Position numbers and translations under genes: made by a program. Source: Burkholderia cepacia (lineage in GTDB: Bacteria > Pseudomonadota > Gammaproteobacteria > Burkholderiales > Burkholderiaceae). Taken from it: 64,000 nucleotides of DNA. Every line of letters begins with the position of its first letter. Within the stretch, counting starts at the first letter, position 1. Of the stretch, positions 1-8,843 are shown piece after piece. The notes under the pieces are model-generated. The model did no database searches and was not told where the DNA came from. It was given only the letters and a program-made list of their open reading frames with translations. The DNA is taken from the NCBI RefSeq assembly GCF_029962485.1, contig NZ_CP073638.1:2232001-2296000 (forward strand), read 5' to 3'.

Positions 1-1
1 C

Positions 2-487
2 GGCGGCGAGGACCTCGTGTTCAAGGGGCTCGAAACGGTGCGCACCGACTGGACGCCGCTCGCGCAGCAGTTCCAGCGCGAACTGTACCGGCGCGTGTTC
101 CGGCGCGAGCCGTACCAGGATTTCATTCGCGACACCGTGCGACGCACGCTGGCCGGCGAATTCGACGATCAGCTGGTCTACCGCAAGCGCGTACGCCGGC
201 CGCTGCGCGAGTACGAGCGCAACGTGCCGCCGCACGTGCGCGCGGCGCGGATCGCCGACGAGTTCAACCACGCGCAGGGCCGGCCGCTGCAGTATCAGCG
301 CGGCGGCTGGATCAGCTACGTGATGACGACGGCCGGCCCCGAGCCGCTCGAAACGATGCGCTCGCCGATCGACTATGCGTTCTACCTGAGCCGCCAGCTT
401 CAGCCTGTCGCCGATGCGATCCTGCCGTTCCTGCGGGACGATTTCGAGCGCGTGATCTCCGGGCAGGGGCAGCTGTTCGGCGACTGA
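2..487 (+). CDS. polB: DNA polymerase II (family B), C-terminal fragment cut by window edge
   Basis: The reading frame is open from base 2, so the gene starts upstream of the window; only about the last 161 residues are present. They contain KGLETVRTDW, RNVPPHVRAAR and RQLQPVADAILPF, which match the C-terminal palm/thumb part of E. coli Pol II almost residue for residue. The GTG at 17 is an internal Val codon, not a start. Pol II is the damage-inducible family B polymerase used in replication restart and translesion synthesis. The catalytic Asp motifs lie outside the window, so activity cannot be judged. Confidence 0.93.
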   Translation, partial: GGEDLVFKGLETVRTDWTPLAQQFQRELYRRVFRREPYQDFIRDTVRRTLAGEFDDQLVYRKRVRRPLREYERNVPPHVRAARIADEFNHAQGRPLQYQRGGWISYVMTTAGPEPLETMRSPIDYAFYLSRQLQPVADAILPFLRDDFERVISGQGQLFGD

Positions 488-640
488 CGCCACGGCGCCA
501 CCTCATCCACTCTTGCTCGTTCTGTAACACAGCTGGCTCGGATTCCCCATTTATCCGGGCGGTCCGGGTTCCTAAACTTGTCTCGTCGGTTCAGCCAGGC
601 AAATGCGAGCCGGACCGTAACGAAACCGTCTGAGGAAACC

Positions 641-961
641 GTGAAATCCATCATCGTCACCATTGCCGCCGCCGCTGCCGCTACCGCTCTCCTCGCCGCA
701 CCGGCCGTGTCCTACGCACAATCGTCGCACTCGACGCTCACGCGTGCCCAGGTGCGCCAGGAGCTGTTCGACCTCGAATCGGTCGGCTACGTGCCGATCG
801 CGGCCGACGGCGAGAACTATCCGGGCGACATCGTCGCCGCGCAGGAACGCCTGACCGCCAAGCGCCTCGCCGAACGCAAGAACGCCGAGGCAGCCTACGG
901 GTCGAATGGCGCACCGGCTATGGAAGCGGGTACGCCGGCGGTTGCAACCGTGAAGCAGTAA
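641..961 (+). CDS. DUF4148 family exported small protein
   Basis: This is a 106-residue protein. The start is GTG at 641, placed by the GAGGAA ribosome site seven bases upstream; an ATG 63 bases earlier in frame lacks such a site and would spoil the signal peptide. Residues 1-26 form a classic signal sequence (Lys2, then Ala-rich hydrophobic core, cleavage after VSYA). The mature part has LTRAQVRQELFDLESVGYVP, the hallmark of DUF4148 proteins, which are abundant in Burkholderia and of unknown function. It is expected to be periplasmic. A single-gene unit; neighbours give no functional hint. Confidence 0.85.
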   Translation: MKSIIVTIAAAAAATALLAAPAVSYAQSSHSTLTRAQVRQELFDLESVGYVPIAADGENYPGDIVAAQERLTAKRLAERKNAEAAYGSNGAPAMEAGTPAVATVKQ

Positions 962-1072
962 CGCGCGCGGCCGGTCGCGTCGGGAAAGCGCGCCGCTCCG
1001 GGCGGCCCTCGGCCCGTCCGGCTAAAATACCGGCCTGCCGCGCGTCCCGCCGCGGCCGGAGGACATTCAATC

Positions 1073-2179
1073 ATGACCGCACGTCGCGGTGCCGCGGTCG
1101 CCATCGCACCCGGACACGAGACAGCCAGCCTGTCGAAAGCCCAGAACACGTTCAATACGCTCGTCAAGCAGATCGAAAAGCGGCGCGAGCGGCTTGGCGC
1201 CTGGGACGCCGTGATGCCGGCCTTCCAGACGAAATTCGTCGACGGGCTGCTGCCGCTCGAACAGGCCTCGACGGCGTTGCGGATCCGCTTGCTCAATCTG
1301 CTCGACGACGCATTCCTGCAGAAGGGCTTGAGCAAGGCCGAGCAGCGCACGCTGTCCGGGCTGATCGCCGACATGGCGCGCAACCTGCTCGACTTCAGCG
1401 ACGACGCGCAGTTGAAAGTCATCTACAACCGGCACCACGCAGCGGCCGACCATGCACCGGCAAGGCAAGAACCGGAGCCGATTCCGGACGTTGCACCGGC
1501 GGACGATCTCGATTCGCTGTCGCCCGACGAACTCGCCGAGCGCATGCAAGCGGAACTGGACGAGCAGTTCAGGCGCGACATGGCCGAGCACGAGGCCCGC
1601 GAAGCACAGCGTGCGAAGCGCAAGAAAGCGCCCCGGCAATCGGCCGCGCAAGCGAAGCGCGAGGCCGAGCAGGCCGAATCGAGCAAGTCGATCCGCGAGG
1701 TCTATCGCAAGCTCGCAAGCGCGCTGCACCCCGATCGTGAAACCGATCCTCAGGAACAGGCGCGCAAGACCGTACTGATGCAGCGGGTCAACCACGCGTA
1801 TGAGAAGGGCAATCTCCTGCAACTGCTCGAACTGCAACTGGAAATCGAGCAGATCGACCGGCGCGCGATCGACGGCCTGAGCGAAGCGCGGTTGACGCGT
1901 TACAACGGCATCCTGGAGGAACAGCTCCGCGAGCTGGATCAGGAGATTCAGCACGTCGAAACCGGCTTCCGGCGAACTTACGGGATCGCGCAGTCGGTCA
2001 AGGTCGCGCCCGATACCGTGATGCGCATGCTCACGCGCGACATTGCCGGCATGCAGCGCAGCAACCACGACCTCACCGTGGCGCTGCGCGAGTTCGACGA
2101 TCCGGAGAACGTCCGGGACTGGCTGAAGGACATGAAGCGCCGGCCTGCTTCGTCCCGCTTCGACGACGATTCTTTCTAG
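1073..2179 (+). CDS. J-domain (DnaJ-like) protein
   Basis: This 368-residue protein has an N-terminal helical region (about 1-120), a charged Ala/Glu/Arg-rich linker (about 125-200) with probable coiled coil, then a short J-domain-like segment with REVYRKLASALHPDRETD; His219-Pro220-Asp221 is the HPD tripeptide that stimulates Hsp70 ATPase. A further helical region follows. There is no zinc finger or G/F region, so it is a class III (type C) J protein and not the general chaperone DnaJ. It probably directs DnaK to a specific client, unknown here. ATG at 1073 follows a GGAGGA site (about 1058-1063). Confidence 0.8.
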   Translation: MTARRGAAVAIAPGHETASLSKAQNTFNTLVKQIEKRRERLGAWDAVMPAFQTKFVDGLLPLEQASTALRIRLLNLLDDAFLQKGLSKAEQRTLSGLIADMARNLLDFSDDAQLKVIYNRHHAAADHAPARQEPEPIPDVAPADDLDSLSPDELAERMQAELDEQFRRDMAEHEAREAQRAKRKKAPRQSAAQAKREAEQAESSKSIREVYRKLASALHPDRETDPQEQARKTVLMQRVNHAYEKGNLLQLLELQLEIEQIDRRAIDGLSEARLTRYNGILEEQLRELDQEIQHVETGFRRTYGIAQSVKVAPDTVMRMLTRDIAGMQRSNHDLTVALREFDDPENVRDWLKDMKRRPASSRFDDDSF

Positions 2180-2241
2180 GCGCGGTTCGACCCTGCGGAC
2201 ACGGCGACACACCACGCCGCCGCGCGCCCGGACACCCTGCC

Positions 2242-3618
2242 TTACGCCTTGTGCCCCGAGATCGGCCCTGCTTCACCGGTCAGGTTGAACACGCTGTCGA
2301 TCCACGCGAGAAACGTCGAGAACGTGAAGTCCGACCACTGCTGCGTGCGGAACGCCTTCATCACCGGCGTATCGGCCGGGTCCTGCTGGTTCAGCAGGTT
2401 GTCGACGAACGTGCCGATGTCGGCATCGGTGCCGTTCTCGTGAATCCCCGACCCGGTGAAGCTGACGGCCGTCACCTGGTGGTTGTCGATGAAGTCATTG
2501 CGCGCCCACGGCATGAAGTAGCCGAAGTTCGGCAACGGGTTCAGCGTCTGCTTGAGCCCGTCCAGCTCCTTCGCGAACATCGCGAGCGACAGCGCATCCT
2601 TCGTCGCATCGTCGGGCGCCGCCATCACGGCCGGCACGAACGCGCGATAGTGATACGCGGCGATGATCTTGTCGCGCTGGTAGCTGGAAAAACCGAAGCG
2701 GTCATGCGGAAAGGTCGCCGACAACGCCGCGTACGCGCTCCCCATGTTGCCCGGATCGAAACGGCTGGTCAGCCGGCTGTTCACGGTGATCATCCCGTCG
2801 GGGCCCGTCATCCCCCACTCGGTGCGCACCTTGTCGTACAGGCCGACCGACGGATGCGTGGCCGCATCGGCATCGAACGGCGTGTTGAACACCGTGCCGG
2901 CATCGTCGAGCAGCGAACTATGCGCCTGCGGCTGCAGCGTGTTGCGCAGCGTCGCGTAGTTCGCGAGCGTGCCGTAGCCGCCCGCGCTCATCCCGTACAC
3001 GAGCAGCCGGTTCGGCTTGCCGAAGCCGTGCGACGTCAGCCACTGCGCGACCGCCTGGATGTTCTTCAGCCCGCTGTAGTGCTGGAGGCGCCAGTCGCCG
3101 GAAGGCGACGTATAGTTGCGCACCGCGCTGCCCATGTGGATATCTCCGGTGCAATAGGGCACGAAAACCTGTGTCCATTGCTGCGTCTCGACCTTCGGCT
3201 CGCCGACAAGAATGTGCGCGAGATCCATGCGGGTGAGCAGCGGCGACAGGAACGACGACAGCAGGCTCTCGTTCGCCGTGCCGTTCATGTAGTTGTGCGG
3301 GATGCCGTCCGGATTGAAGCCGCCGAGGCCGGCCTCGGCGCCGGTCGACGTCTGCGTGCAGGTGCCGTAGTTCCAGCACGCGCCGCCCGGCTCCATCATG
3401 TACAGCAGGTTGTCCGACTGCGCGCGATTGATGTAGAAGCGCATCGGCGTGCCGTTGCCGCACGATGCGCCGCTGCTCTCCGGCAACGTCACTTCGTACC
3501 ACGAATAATACGGAATCGACGGATCCGGCATGGTCGTATCGGCCGCGTGGCCGTTCAGTGCCGCGCAACCGAGCAGCGTCGCGACGGCGACGCGCAGCAG
3601 ACATCGTGCTGTGGACAT
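2242..3618 (-). CDS. secreted pectinacetylesterase/Notum-family carboxylesterase
   Basis: This 458-residue protein begins with an N-terminal export signal; LLGC at 15-18 could also serve as a lipobox, so either a soluble periplasmic/secreted enzyme or a lipoprotein is possible. MMEPGGACWNYGTC is the oxyanion-hole region and VYGMSAGGYG carries the nucleophile Ser211, both typical of the pectinacetylesterase/Notum family; candidate Asp (LLDDAG) and His (GSGIHENGTD) complete the triad. Family members remove acetyl or acyl groups from polysaccharides or lipoproteins. The substrate is unknown; no pectin genes are nearby. The gene downstream on the same strand order (3685-4398) lies just upstream and may be co-transcribed. 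Confidence 0.8.
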   Translation of the reverse strand: MSTARCLLRVAVATLLGCAALNGHAADTTMPDPSIPYYSWYEVTLPESSGASCGNGTPMRFYINRAQSDNLLYMMEPGGACWNYGTCTQTSTGAEAGLGGFNPDGIPHNYMNGTANESLLSSFLSPLLTRMDLAHILVGEPKVETQQWTQVFVPYCTGDIHMGSAVRNYTSPSGDWRLQHYSGLKNIQAVAQWLTSHGFGKPNRLLVYGMSAGGYGTLANYATLRNTLQPQAHSSLLDDAGTVFNTPFDADAATHPSVGLYDKVRTEWGMTGPDGMITVNSRLTSRFDPGNMGSAYAALSATFPHDRFGFSSYQRDKIIAAYHYRAFVPAVMAAPDDATKDALSLAMFAKELDGLKQTLNPLPNFGYFMPWARNDFIDNHQVTAVSFTGSGIHENGTDADIGTFVDNLLNQQDPADTPVMKAFRTQQWSDFTFSTFLAWIDSVFNLTGEAGPISGHKA

Positions 3619-3684
3619 CTCCCCTCCTTGTCGATGGACATGACGCGGCCGCCGGGCATCGTCCCGGCGTCGCGGATTCGGCGC

Positions 3685-4398
3685 TCAGTGCGCGCCGGAC
3701 GGTGAAGCGCCGTCGAACAGCTGGACACGCAGCGCCTGCAGGCGCTGCGCGATGACGGTCTGTTGCTGGTCGGGATCGGCAATGCTCGCCTGAACCTGCC
3801 GGACGACGTCGCGGCTTTGCTGCTCGTACGCGAGATAGCGCGGATCCTGCGCGGGCGACGGGCCGACCGTCTGCTGCGCATACGCATCCCATTGCGCGCG
3901 CATCGACCGGATCGCCGCGCTGCGTGTCGCGGGATCGGCCTCGGTATCGGTCAACAACGCCGCGCTGAGCGCTTCAGCCTGCACGGGCACGATTTCGTTG
4001 CGCGCGACGTGGTCGGGAAGTTCGTCGAGAATCCGGCGCGCGAGCGCGTCGCGCTCAGCTTGCGGCAGGCTGTTGCGGCGATCGCCGTACGCGGCGACTT
4101 CGTCGCGGAACCGCGCGAACGCGACGATGCGCTTCACTTCGGCGTCGGCGTCGGGGCGCCCCGCGAGGCTGCGGCGCAGCGCGTCGACATCGAGCCGCCG
4201 CTCTTCGGGGCCGGGCGTCGCGGCGCCGGTGCCGAACGCATCGGCCGCGCCCGGCTGCGCGTTCGCCATCGCAGCCGTCGTGCCCGATGACGCGGCTTGC
4301 GCCGGTGTCGCTGCTTCATATCGCCAGATTGCAACGACGGCCACGCCGATCGCCGCGATCGCGCCTGTGCGCCGCCAGAGTGCCCTGTTCTTCTTCAC
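3685..4398 (-). CDS. membrane-anchored helical accessory protein, possibly PlcR/lipase-chaperone-like
   Basis: This 237-residue protein has a short basic N terminus (MKKNRALWRR) followed by one hydrophobic segment (about 12-24), then an Ala/Gly/Pro-rich linker and a highly charged, almost entirely alpha-helical body with LDVDALRRSLAGR and DELPDHVARNEI. That architecture (single N-terminal anchor, periplasmic helical domain) is shared by lipase-specific foldases and the phospholipase C accessory protein PlcR. It lies 66 bases upstream of the secreted esterase gene on the same strand, so it may assist export or folding of that enzyme. The family assignment rests on architecture and a loose resemblance; treat it as tentative. 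Confidence 0.5.
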   Translation of the reverse strand: MKKNRALWRRTGAIAAIGVAVVAIWRYEAATPAQAASSGTTAAMANAQPGAADAFGTGAATPGPEERRLDVDALRRSLAGRPDADAEVKRIVAFARFRDEVAAYGDRRNSLPQAERDALARRILDELPDHVARNEIVPVQAEALSAALLTDTEADPATRSAAIRSMRAQWDAYAQQTVGPSPAQDPRYLAYEQQSRDVVRQVQASIADPDQQQTVIAQRLQALRVQLFDGASPSGAH

Positions 4399-4828
4399 GT
4401 CGCCTCCTCGTCACGTCATGCCGTTCTGCGCCGGTGCATCCGCGAGTAGGTTCTAGGTCGAATCCGGCACGCAGTCAAAAGCGGCGCTAGAACGCAGGCA
4501 CTAAACCTGCTCGCATCGGCCGCGCCCGGCAAAACGTTTGAAACGCGTTTCGTTGCCGCATGGGCAAACACGGCATGTCGCGCGCCACGCCCGTGCGGCG
4601 GCGGTTCGGGCCGGTGCACGTCCCGCGAGTCGCAGCGCCAAGCAAGGCACGGTCCAGCCGAACGACGCGCGGCGGCGCCCGTTCGGCGTGGCCGATACGG
4701 ATGGCCGGATCGGACCCGTCTAACGACCCGCTCAGCGCTTGGTCACCATTTTGGCCAGCCCTATGCTGATTTCCGACACGCGCCGAACGGTCGGCGCGAC
4801 GCACACCCGAACCAGCCGAGCCCGTTCC
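4399..4828. other. 430-base intergenic region between divergent genes
   Basis: This lies between the helical accessory gene (minus strand) and the PLP enzyme gene (plus strand), so both promoters should be here. The open frames in it have no recognisable protein content. I see no convincing promoter hexamers, repeats or RNA. Confidence 0.5.
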
Positions 4829-6055
4829 ATGAGCCGTGCAGACCTTCCGCTTCGCGCCCCTGCGGCCGTCCGCGACTACCGTTACTACCTTGACGCGCTC
4901 GCGGGCCGCCGGCTCCCCGCCGCGTTCGTCGATCTCGATTGCCTCGACGCCAATCTCGCCGACCTGAAGCGCCGCGCGCACGGCATGCCGATCCGGCTCG
5001 CGACGAAGTCGGTGCGCTCGCGCGAGCTGATCGGCGCGGTGCTGGCCGCCGGCCCGTTCATGCAGGGGCTGCTGTGCTACTCGGCCGCGGAGGCCGCGTG
5101 GCTCGCGGACGGCGGATTCGACGACATCGTCGTCGCCTATCCGACCGTCGAGCCCGACGACCTGCGCGCGGTCGCCGCGCAACTCAGGCTGGGCCGCTCG
5201 ATCACGCTGATGGTCGACGACGGCGCTCAGGTGGACGCGATCGACCGGATCGCGCACGACGAACGCGTAATGATCCCGCTCGCGATCGATCTCGACATGT
5301 CATCGGCATATCCGGGCCTGTACTTCGGCATGTACCGCTCGCCGGTACGCGACGTGGCCGGCGCACTCAAGCTCGCCAACCGCATTCGCGAGCGGCAGCA
5401 CGTGCGGCTCGATGGGCTGATGGGCTACGAAGGGCAGATTGCGGGCGTCGCCGACACCGAGCCGGGCGGCGGCGCGCGCAACGCGCTGGTGCGCCACCTG
5501 AAGCGCCGCTCGGCGCGCGAGATCAATGCGCGCCGCCAGGCCGCCGTGCAGGCGCTCGCGGCAGCCGGCCACACGCTGCGTTTCGTGAACGGCGGCGGCA
5601 CCGGCAGCTTCGAGAGCACGCTCGGCGACGCGTCCGTCACCGAGCTCGCGGCCGGCTCCGGCCTCTACGCGCCGGCGCTGTTCGATCACTACGCGGCATT
5701 CCACGCGCAGCCGGCCGCCGGCTTCGCGCTGCCGGTCGTGCGGATGCCGCAGCCGGGCATCGCGACCTGCTCCGGCGGCGGCTATATCGCGTCCGGCCCG
5801 GCCGGCAAGAGCCGCCTGCCGCGCCCGTGGCTACCGGCCGGCTGCACGCTGATCGCCAACGAAGGCGCGGGAGAAGTGCAGACACCCGTGCGCGTGCCAC
5901 CCGGCTTCGCACCGGCCATAGGCGATCCGATCCTGTTCCGCCACGCGAAAGCCGGCGAGCTGTGCGAGCGCTTCAACACGCTGCTGCTGATTCGAGGCGG
6001 CCGCGTGGTCGGCGAGGCGCCCACCTATCGCGGCGAAGGCAAGAGCTTCTTCTAG
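4829..6055 (+). CDS. PLP fold-type III enzyme: D-threonine aldolase/amino acid deaminase family
   Basis: This is a 408-residue protein. It has an alanine-racemase-like N-terminal barrel with IRLATKSVRS, where Lys60 is the expected Schiff-base lysine, and FVNGGGTGS as phosphate-binding loop; the C-terminal part (about 270-400) is the D-serine dehydratase-like beta domain. The family includes metal-activated D-threonine aldolase and D-amino acid deaminases. ATG 4829 is preferred because the N terminus then fits the family; an in-frame ATG at 4739 would add 30 atypical residues. A short gap (68 bases) leads to an alditol/lactone oxidase and a transporter, suggesting one catabolic operon of unknown substrate. 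Confidence 0.75.
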   Translation: MSRADLPLRAPAAVRDYRYYLDALAGRRLPAAFVDLDCLDANLADLKRRAHGMPIRLATKSVRSRELIGAVLAAGPFMQGLLCYSAAEAAWLADGGFDDIVVAYPTVEPDDLRAVAAQLRLGRSITLMVDDGAQVDAIDRIAHDERVMIPLAIDLDMSSAYPGLYFGMYRSPVRDVAGALKLANRIRERQHVRLDGLMGYEGQIAGVADTEPGGGARNALVRHLKRRSAREINARRQAAVQALAAAGHTLRFVNGGGTGSFESTLGDASVTELAAGSGLYAPALFDHYAAFHAQPAAGFALPVVRMPQPGIATCSGGGYIASGPAGKSRLPRPWLPAGCTLIANEGAGEVQTPVRVPPGFAPAIGDPILFRHAKAGELCERFNTLLLIRGGRVVGEAPTYRGEGKSFF

Positions 6056-6123
6056 CGGGCTGCGTGGCCCTCATTCAAACCGCTCAAACCAAACCATTCA
6101 AACGAAACCCACGGAGACAACGC

Positions 6124-7524
6124 ATGTGGCGCAACTGGTCCGGATATGTCTGCAGTCCTGATGCAACCGTATCGATGCCCGCGTCGCGCACCGCGCTCGC
6201 GTCCGTGCTGCGCGATGCGGCGGCGTCGGGCGCCACCGTGCGCGCGGCGGGCGCCGGTCATTCGTTCTCGCCGCTCGTGCAGACCGACGACGTGATCCTG
6301 TCGCTCGACGCCATGCAGGGCGTGATCGACGTCGACCGCGACCGGCGCGTCGCGCGCGTGCATGCGGGCACGCGGCTGTGGGCGCTGGGCCCCGCGCTCG
6401 CCGCGCACGGCCTCGCGATGGAAAACCTCGGCGATATCAACGTGCAGTCGATCGCCGGCGCGACCAGCACCGGCACGCACGGCACCGGCATCACGCTCGG
6501 CAACCTGTCGACGCAGATCGACAGCCTGACCTTCCTGTGCGCGGACGGCAGCGAGATCCGCGCGACGGCCGACACGCATCCCGACGTGTTCGCGGGCGGC
6601 CGGATCGGGCTCGGCGCGCTCGGCGTGCTGACCGAGATCGGCCTGCGCCTCGTGCCGGCGTTCAACCTGCGCCTCGAGCGCGGCGGCATGCGGCTCGACG
6701 ACTGCCTCGCGCAAGCGGACGCGCTGATCGCGAAGCATCGCTCGTTCGAGTTCTACTGGTTCCCGCACACCGACACCGTGCTGACCAAAGCGTGGGACAT
6801 GACCGACGAGCCGGCCAACGCCGTGCACTGGGCGAGCCGCGCCTCCGAATCGTTCCTCGAGAACACGGTGTTCGGCGCGCTATGCGGGCTCGGCCGGCGC
6901 GTGCCGTCGCTGTGCCCCGCGCTGAGCCGGCTGTGCGCGTCGACCGTGTCGGCTGGCCGGCATGTCGATGCGAGCTACGCGATGCTGTCGACGGTGCGTC
7001 GCGTGCGCTTCAACGAAACGGAATGGTCCGTGCCGGCCGAACGCGGCGCCGATGCGCTGCGCGAAATCCGCGACTTCATCGCGCGCCGCAGCTTCCCGCT
7101 GATGTTCCCGATCGAATACCGCTGGGTGCGCGGCGACGACATCTGGCTGAGCCCCGACTACGGGCGCGACAGCGTGCGCATCTCGGTGCACCAGTATCGC
7201 GGGATGCCGTTCGACGCGTACTTCTCGGGCGTGCAGGCGATCTGCCGCAATCATGGCGGGCGGCCGCACTGGGGCAAGGTGCATGCGCTGCGCGCGGCCG
7301 AGCTGGCCGCGTGCTACCCGCACTGGGACGACTTCCTCGCGCTGCGCGAACGGATGGACCCGCACGGCCGCTTCCTGACACCGTACCTGCGCACGCTGTT
7401 CGGGCTGCAGCAAAGCTCATCGGCACCCGCGCCGGCTTCGACGGCCCGACGAGGGACACACCCGATGCACGAAACGGCCGGCGCCGCGCAAGATCGGCCG
7501 CGTTCCAGCCAGGAGGCTTCATGA
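6124..7524 (+). CDS. FAD-linked D-arabinono-1,4-lactone oxidase / alditol oxidase family
   Basis: This is a 466-residue protein. The PCMH-type FAD domain (about 12-180) has AAGAGHSFSPL with His46, the position of covalent FAD attachment in alditol oxidases, and a second FAD contact around ATSTGTHGTG. The ALO domain follows, with the conserved HWGKVH near residue 382. Such enzymes oxidise sugar alcohols or aldonolactones and pass electrons to oxygen. Residues after about 430 form a low-complexity tail rich in Ser, Ala and Pro. ATG 6124 has a GGAGA site. The stop overlaps the start of the next gene (ATGA), so translation is coupled to the MFS carrier. Confidence 0.8.
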   Translation: MWRNWSGYVCSPDATVSMPASRTALASVLRDAAASGATVRAAGAGHSFSPLVQTDDVILSLDAMQGVIDVDRDRRVARVHAGTRLWALGPALAAHGLAMENLGDINVQSIAGATSTGTHGTGITLGNLSTQIDSLTFLCADGSEIRATADTHPDVFAGGRIGLGALGVLTEIGLRLVPAFNLRLERGGMRLDDCLAQADALIAKHRSFEFYWFPHTDTVLTKAWDMTDEPANAVHWASRASESFLENTVFGALCGLGRRVPSLCPALSRLCASTVSAGRHVDASYAMLSTVRRVRFNETEWSVPAERGADALREIRDFIARRSFPLMFPIEYRWVRGDDIWLSPDYGRDSVRISVHQYRGMPFDAYFSGVQAICRNHGGRPHWGKVHALRAAELAACYPHWDDFLALRERMDPHGRFLTPYLRTLFGLQQSSSAPAPASTARRGTHPMHETAGAAQDRPRSSQEAS

Positions 7525-8705
7525 GCACCGCCACGCTGCACACCGCCGCACAGTCGCGGCCCGATCCGTCGACCGGCGCCGTCGTGCGCCTCGCGCTCGC
7601 GTTCGCGGCGGCCACCAACGGCCTGATCCTGTCGCCGTTCCTCGTCGCGGCCGTGATGACGCGCTTCCGGCTCGACGAAGGCACGGCGACCGCGCTCGTC
7701 AGCGCCGAGATCCTCGGCATCGCGATCAGTTGTGCGCTGCTGTCGCACCGGATCGCGCGCGCAGCGCGGCCGTTCACGCTGGCCGGCATCGTCGGCACGA
7801 TCGTCGGCCAGGCGGCCAGCGCGGTCGCGCCCGGCGTCGTGTCAGCGGCCGCCGCGCGCGGGATGACGGGGCTGTTCGAAGGGATGCTGTTCGTCGTCGT
7901 CGCATCGGGTGTATCGCAGCGCGCGTCGACCGACCGCCTGTGGGGGCAAATCAACCTGCTCGCGGGCGGCATCAACGGCGGCATCCTCGTGCTGATCTCC
8001 GCGCTGCCGGCCGCGTGGCTCGGCCGCTGGGTGTTCGCGCTGCTGGCGGCCGTCGTCGCCGTGCTGGCGCCCGCGATCCGCGGCATCGACGCGTTCGCGA
8101 GCGCGCAGTCGCAGGCCCGCGCGCGCGGCCACGCGCTGCCGTGGCGGCCGGTCGTCGCGATCTGGGTCGTGACCGCGCTCGTGTACGGCGTGCAGGCGTC
8201 GCAATGGGCGATCGCCGGCTTCGTCGGCGAGCGGGCCGGGCTGTCGCCGACGACGATCGGCGTGCTGCTGTCGGTGTCGTCGCTGCTCGGCTTCGTCGGC
8301 GCGGCGATTCCGTCGCATCCGGCCAGCCACAAGCACCGCCTCGTGCTGATCTGGGCCGCTCAGCTCGCGATGATCGGGTCGATCGAATGGTTCTTCGCCG
8401 CGCGCGGCGGCAGCGCGTACTTCCTGAGCCAGTTCGTGTTGAACAGCGCGTTCTTCGTCATCGTGCCGTTCCTCACCGGGATGCTGTCCGACGTCGACCC
8501 GGACGGCTCGCTCGTCGCGCGCACGCTCGTCGTCACGTTCTTCGCGGCCGGTATCGGCACCGCGTTGTCCGGCGCGCTGCTCGACCGCTTCGGCGGTACG
8601 CATGTCGCCCACGTGCTGTGCGTGGCCGTGCTGGCGGCCGCGCCATGCGTGCGCATCGCGTTGCGGCGCGCGGAATCGGGTGCCGTGGCCCGCGCGTCGT
8701 CCTGA
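7521..8705 (+). CDS. MFS transporter
   Basis: This 394-residue, strongly hydrophobic protein has about twelve membrane segments in two halves separated by a cytoplasmic loop near residue 190. There is an AGGAGG ribosome site eight bases before the ATG, and a four-base overlap with the oxidase gene. No soluble domain. It probably imports the substrate of, or exports a product from, the PLP enzyme/oxidase pathway. I cannot assign the substrate. A typical MFS loop motif between segments 2 and 3 is poorly conserved. Confidence 0.8.
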   Translation: MSTATLHTAAQSRPDPSTGAVVRLALAFAAATNGLILSPFLVAAVMTRFRLDEGTATALVSAEILGIAISCALLSHRIARAARPFTLAGIVGTIVGQAASAVAPGVVSAAAARGMTGLFEGMLFVVVASGVSQRASTDRLWGQINLLAGGINGGILVLISALPAAWLGRWVFALLAAVVAVLAPAIRGIDAFASAQSQARARGHALPWRPVVAIWVVTALVYGVQASQWAIAGFVGERAGLSPTTIGVLLSVSSLLGFVGAAIPSHPASHKHRLVLIWAAQLAMIGSIEWFFAARGGSAYFLSQFVLNSAFFVIVPFLTGMLSDVDPDGSLVARTLVVTFFAAGIGTALSGALLDRFGGTHVAHVLCVAVLAAAPCVRIALRRAESGAVARASS

Positions 8706-8843
8706 TCGCACTGCGCAACGGCGTGGCCGCGACGCACCACGAGATTGGCCGCCACGGCCGTGGCCCGCGCAAATTTGGTTTTCTACAGTCGTTTCCGGCA
8801 GTGCAACGCTGCCGGCCCCCTGACCGATGTGGAGTCCAGAAGA

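Noticed and set aside
2251..3705. Long plus-strand open frame opposite the pectinacetylesterase gene
   Set aside because: Arg/His/Val-rich with no motif; the minus-strand enzyme has a signal peptide and catalytic residues.
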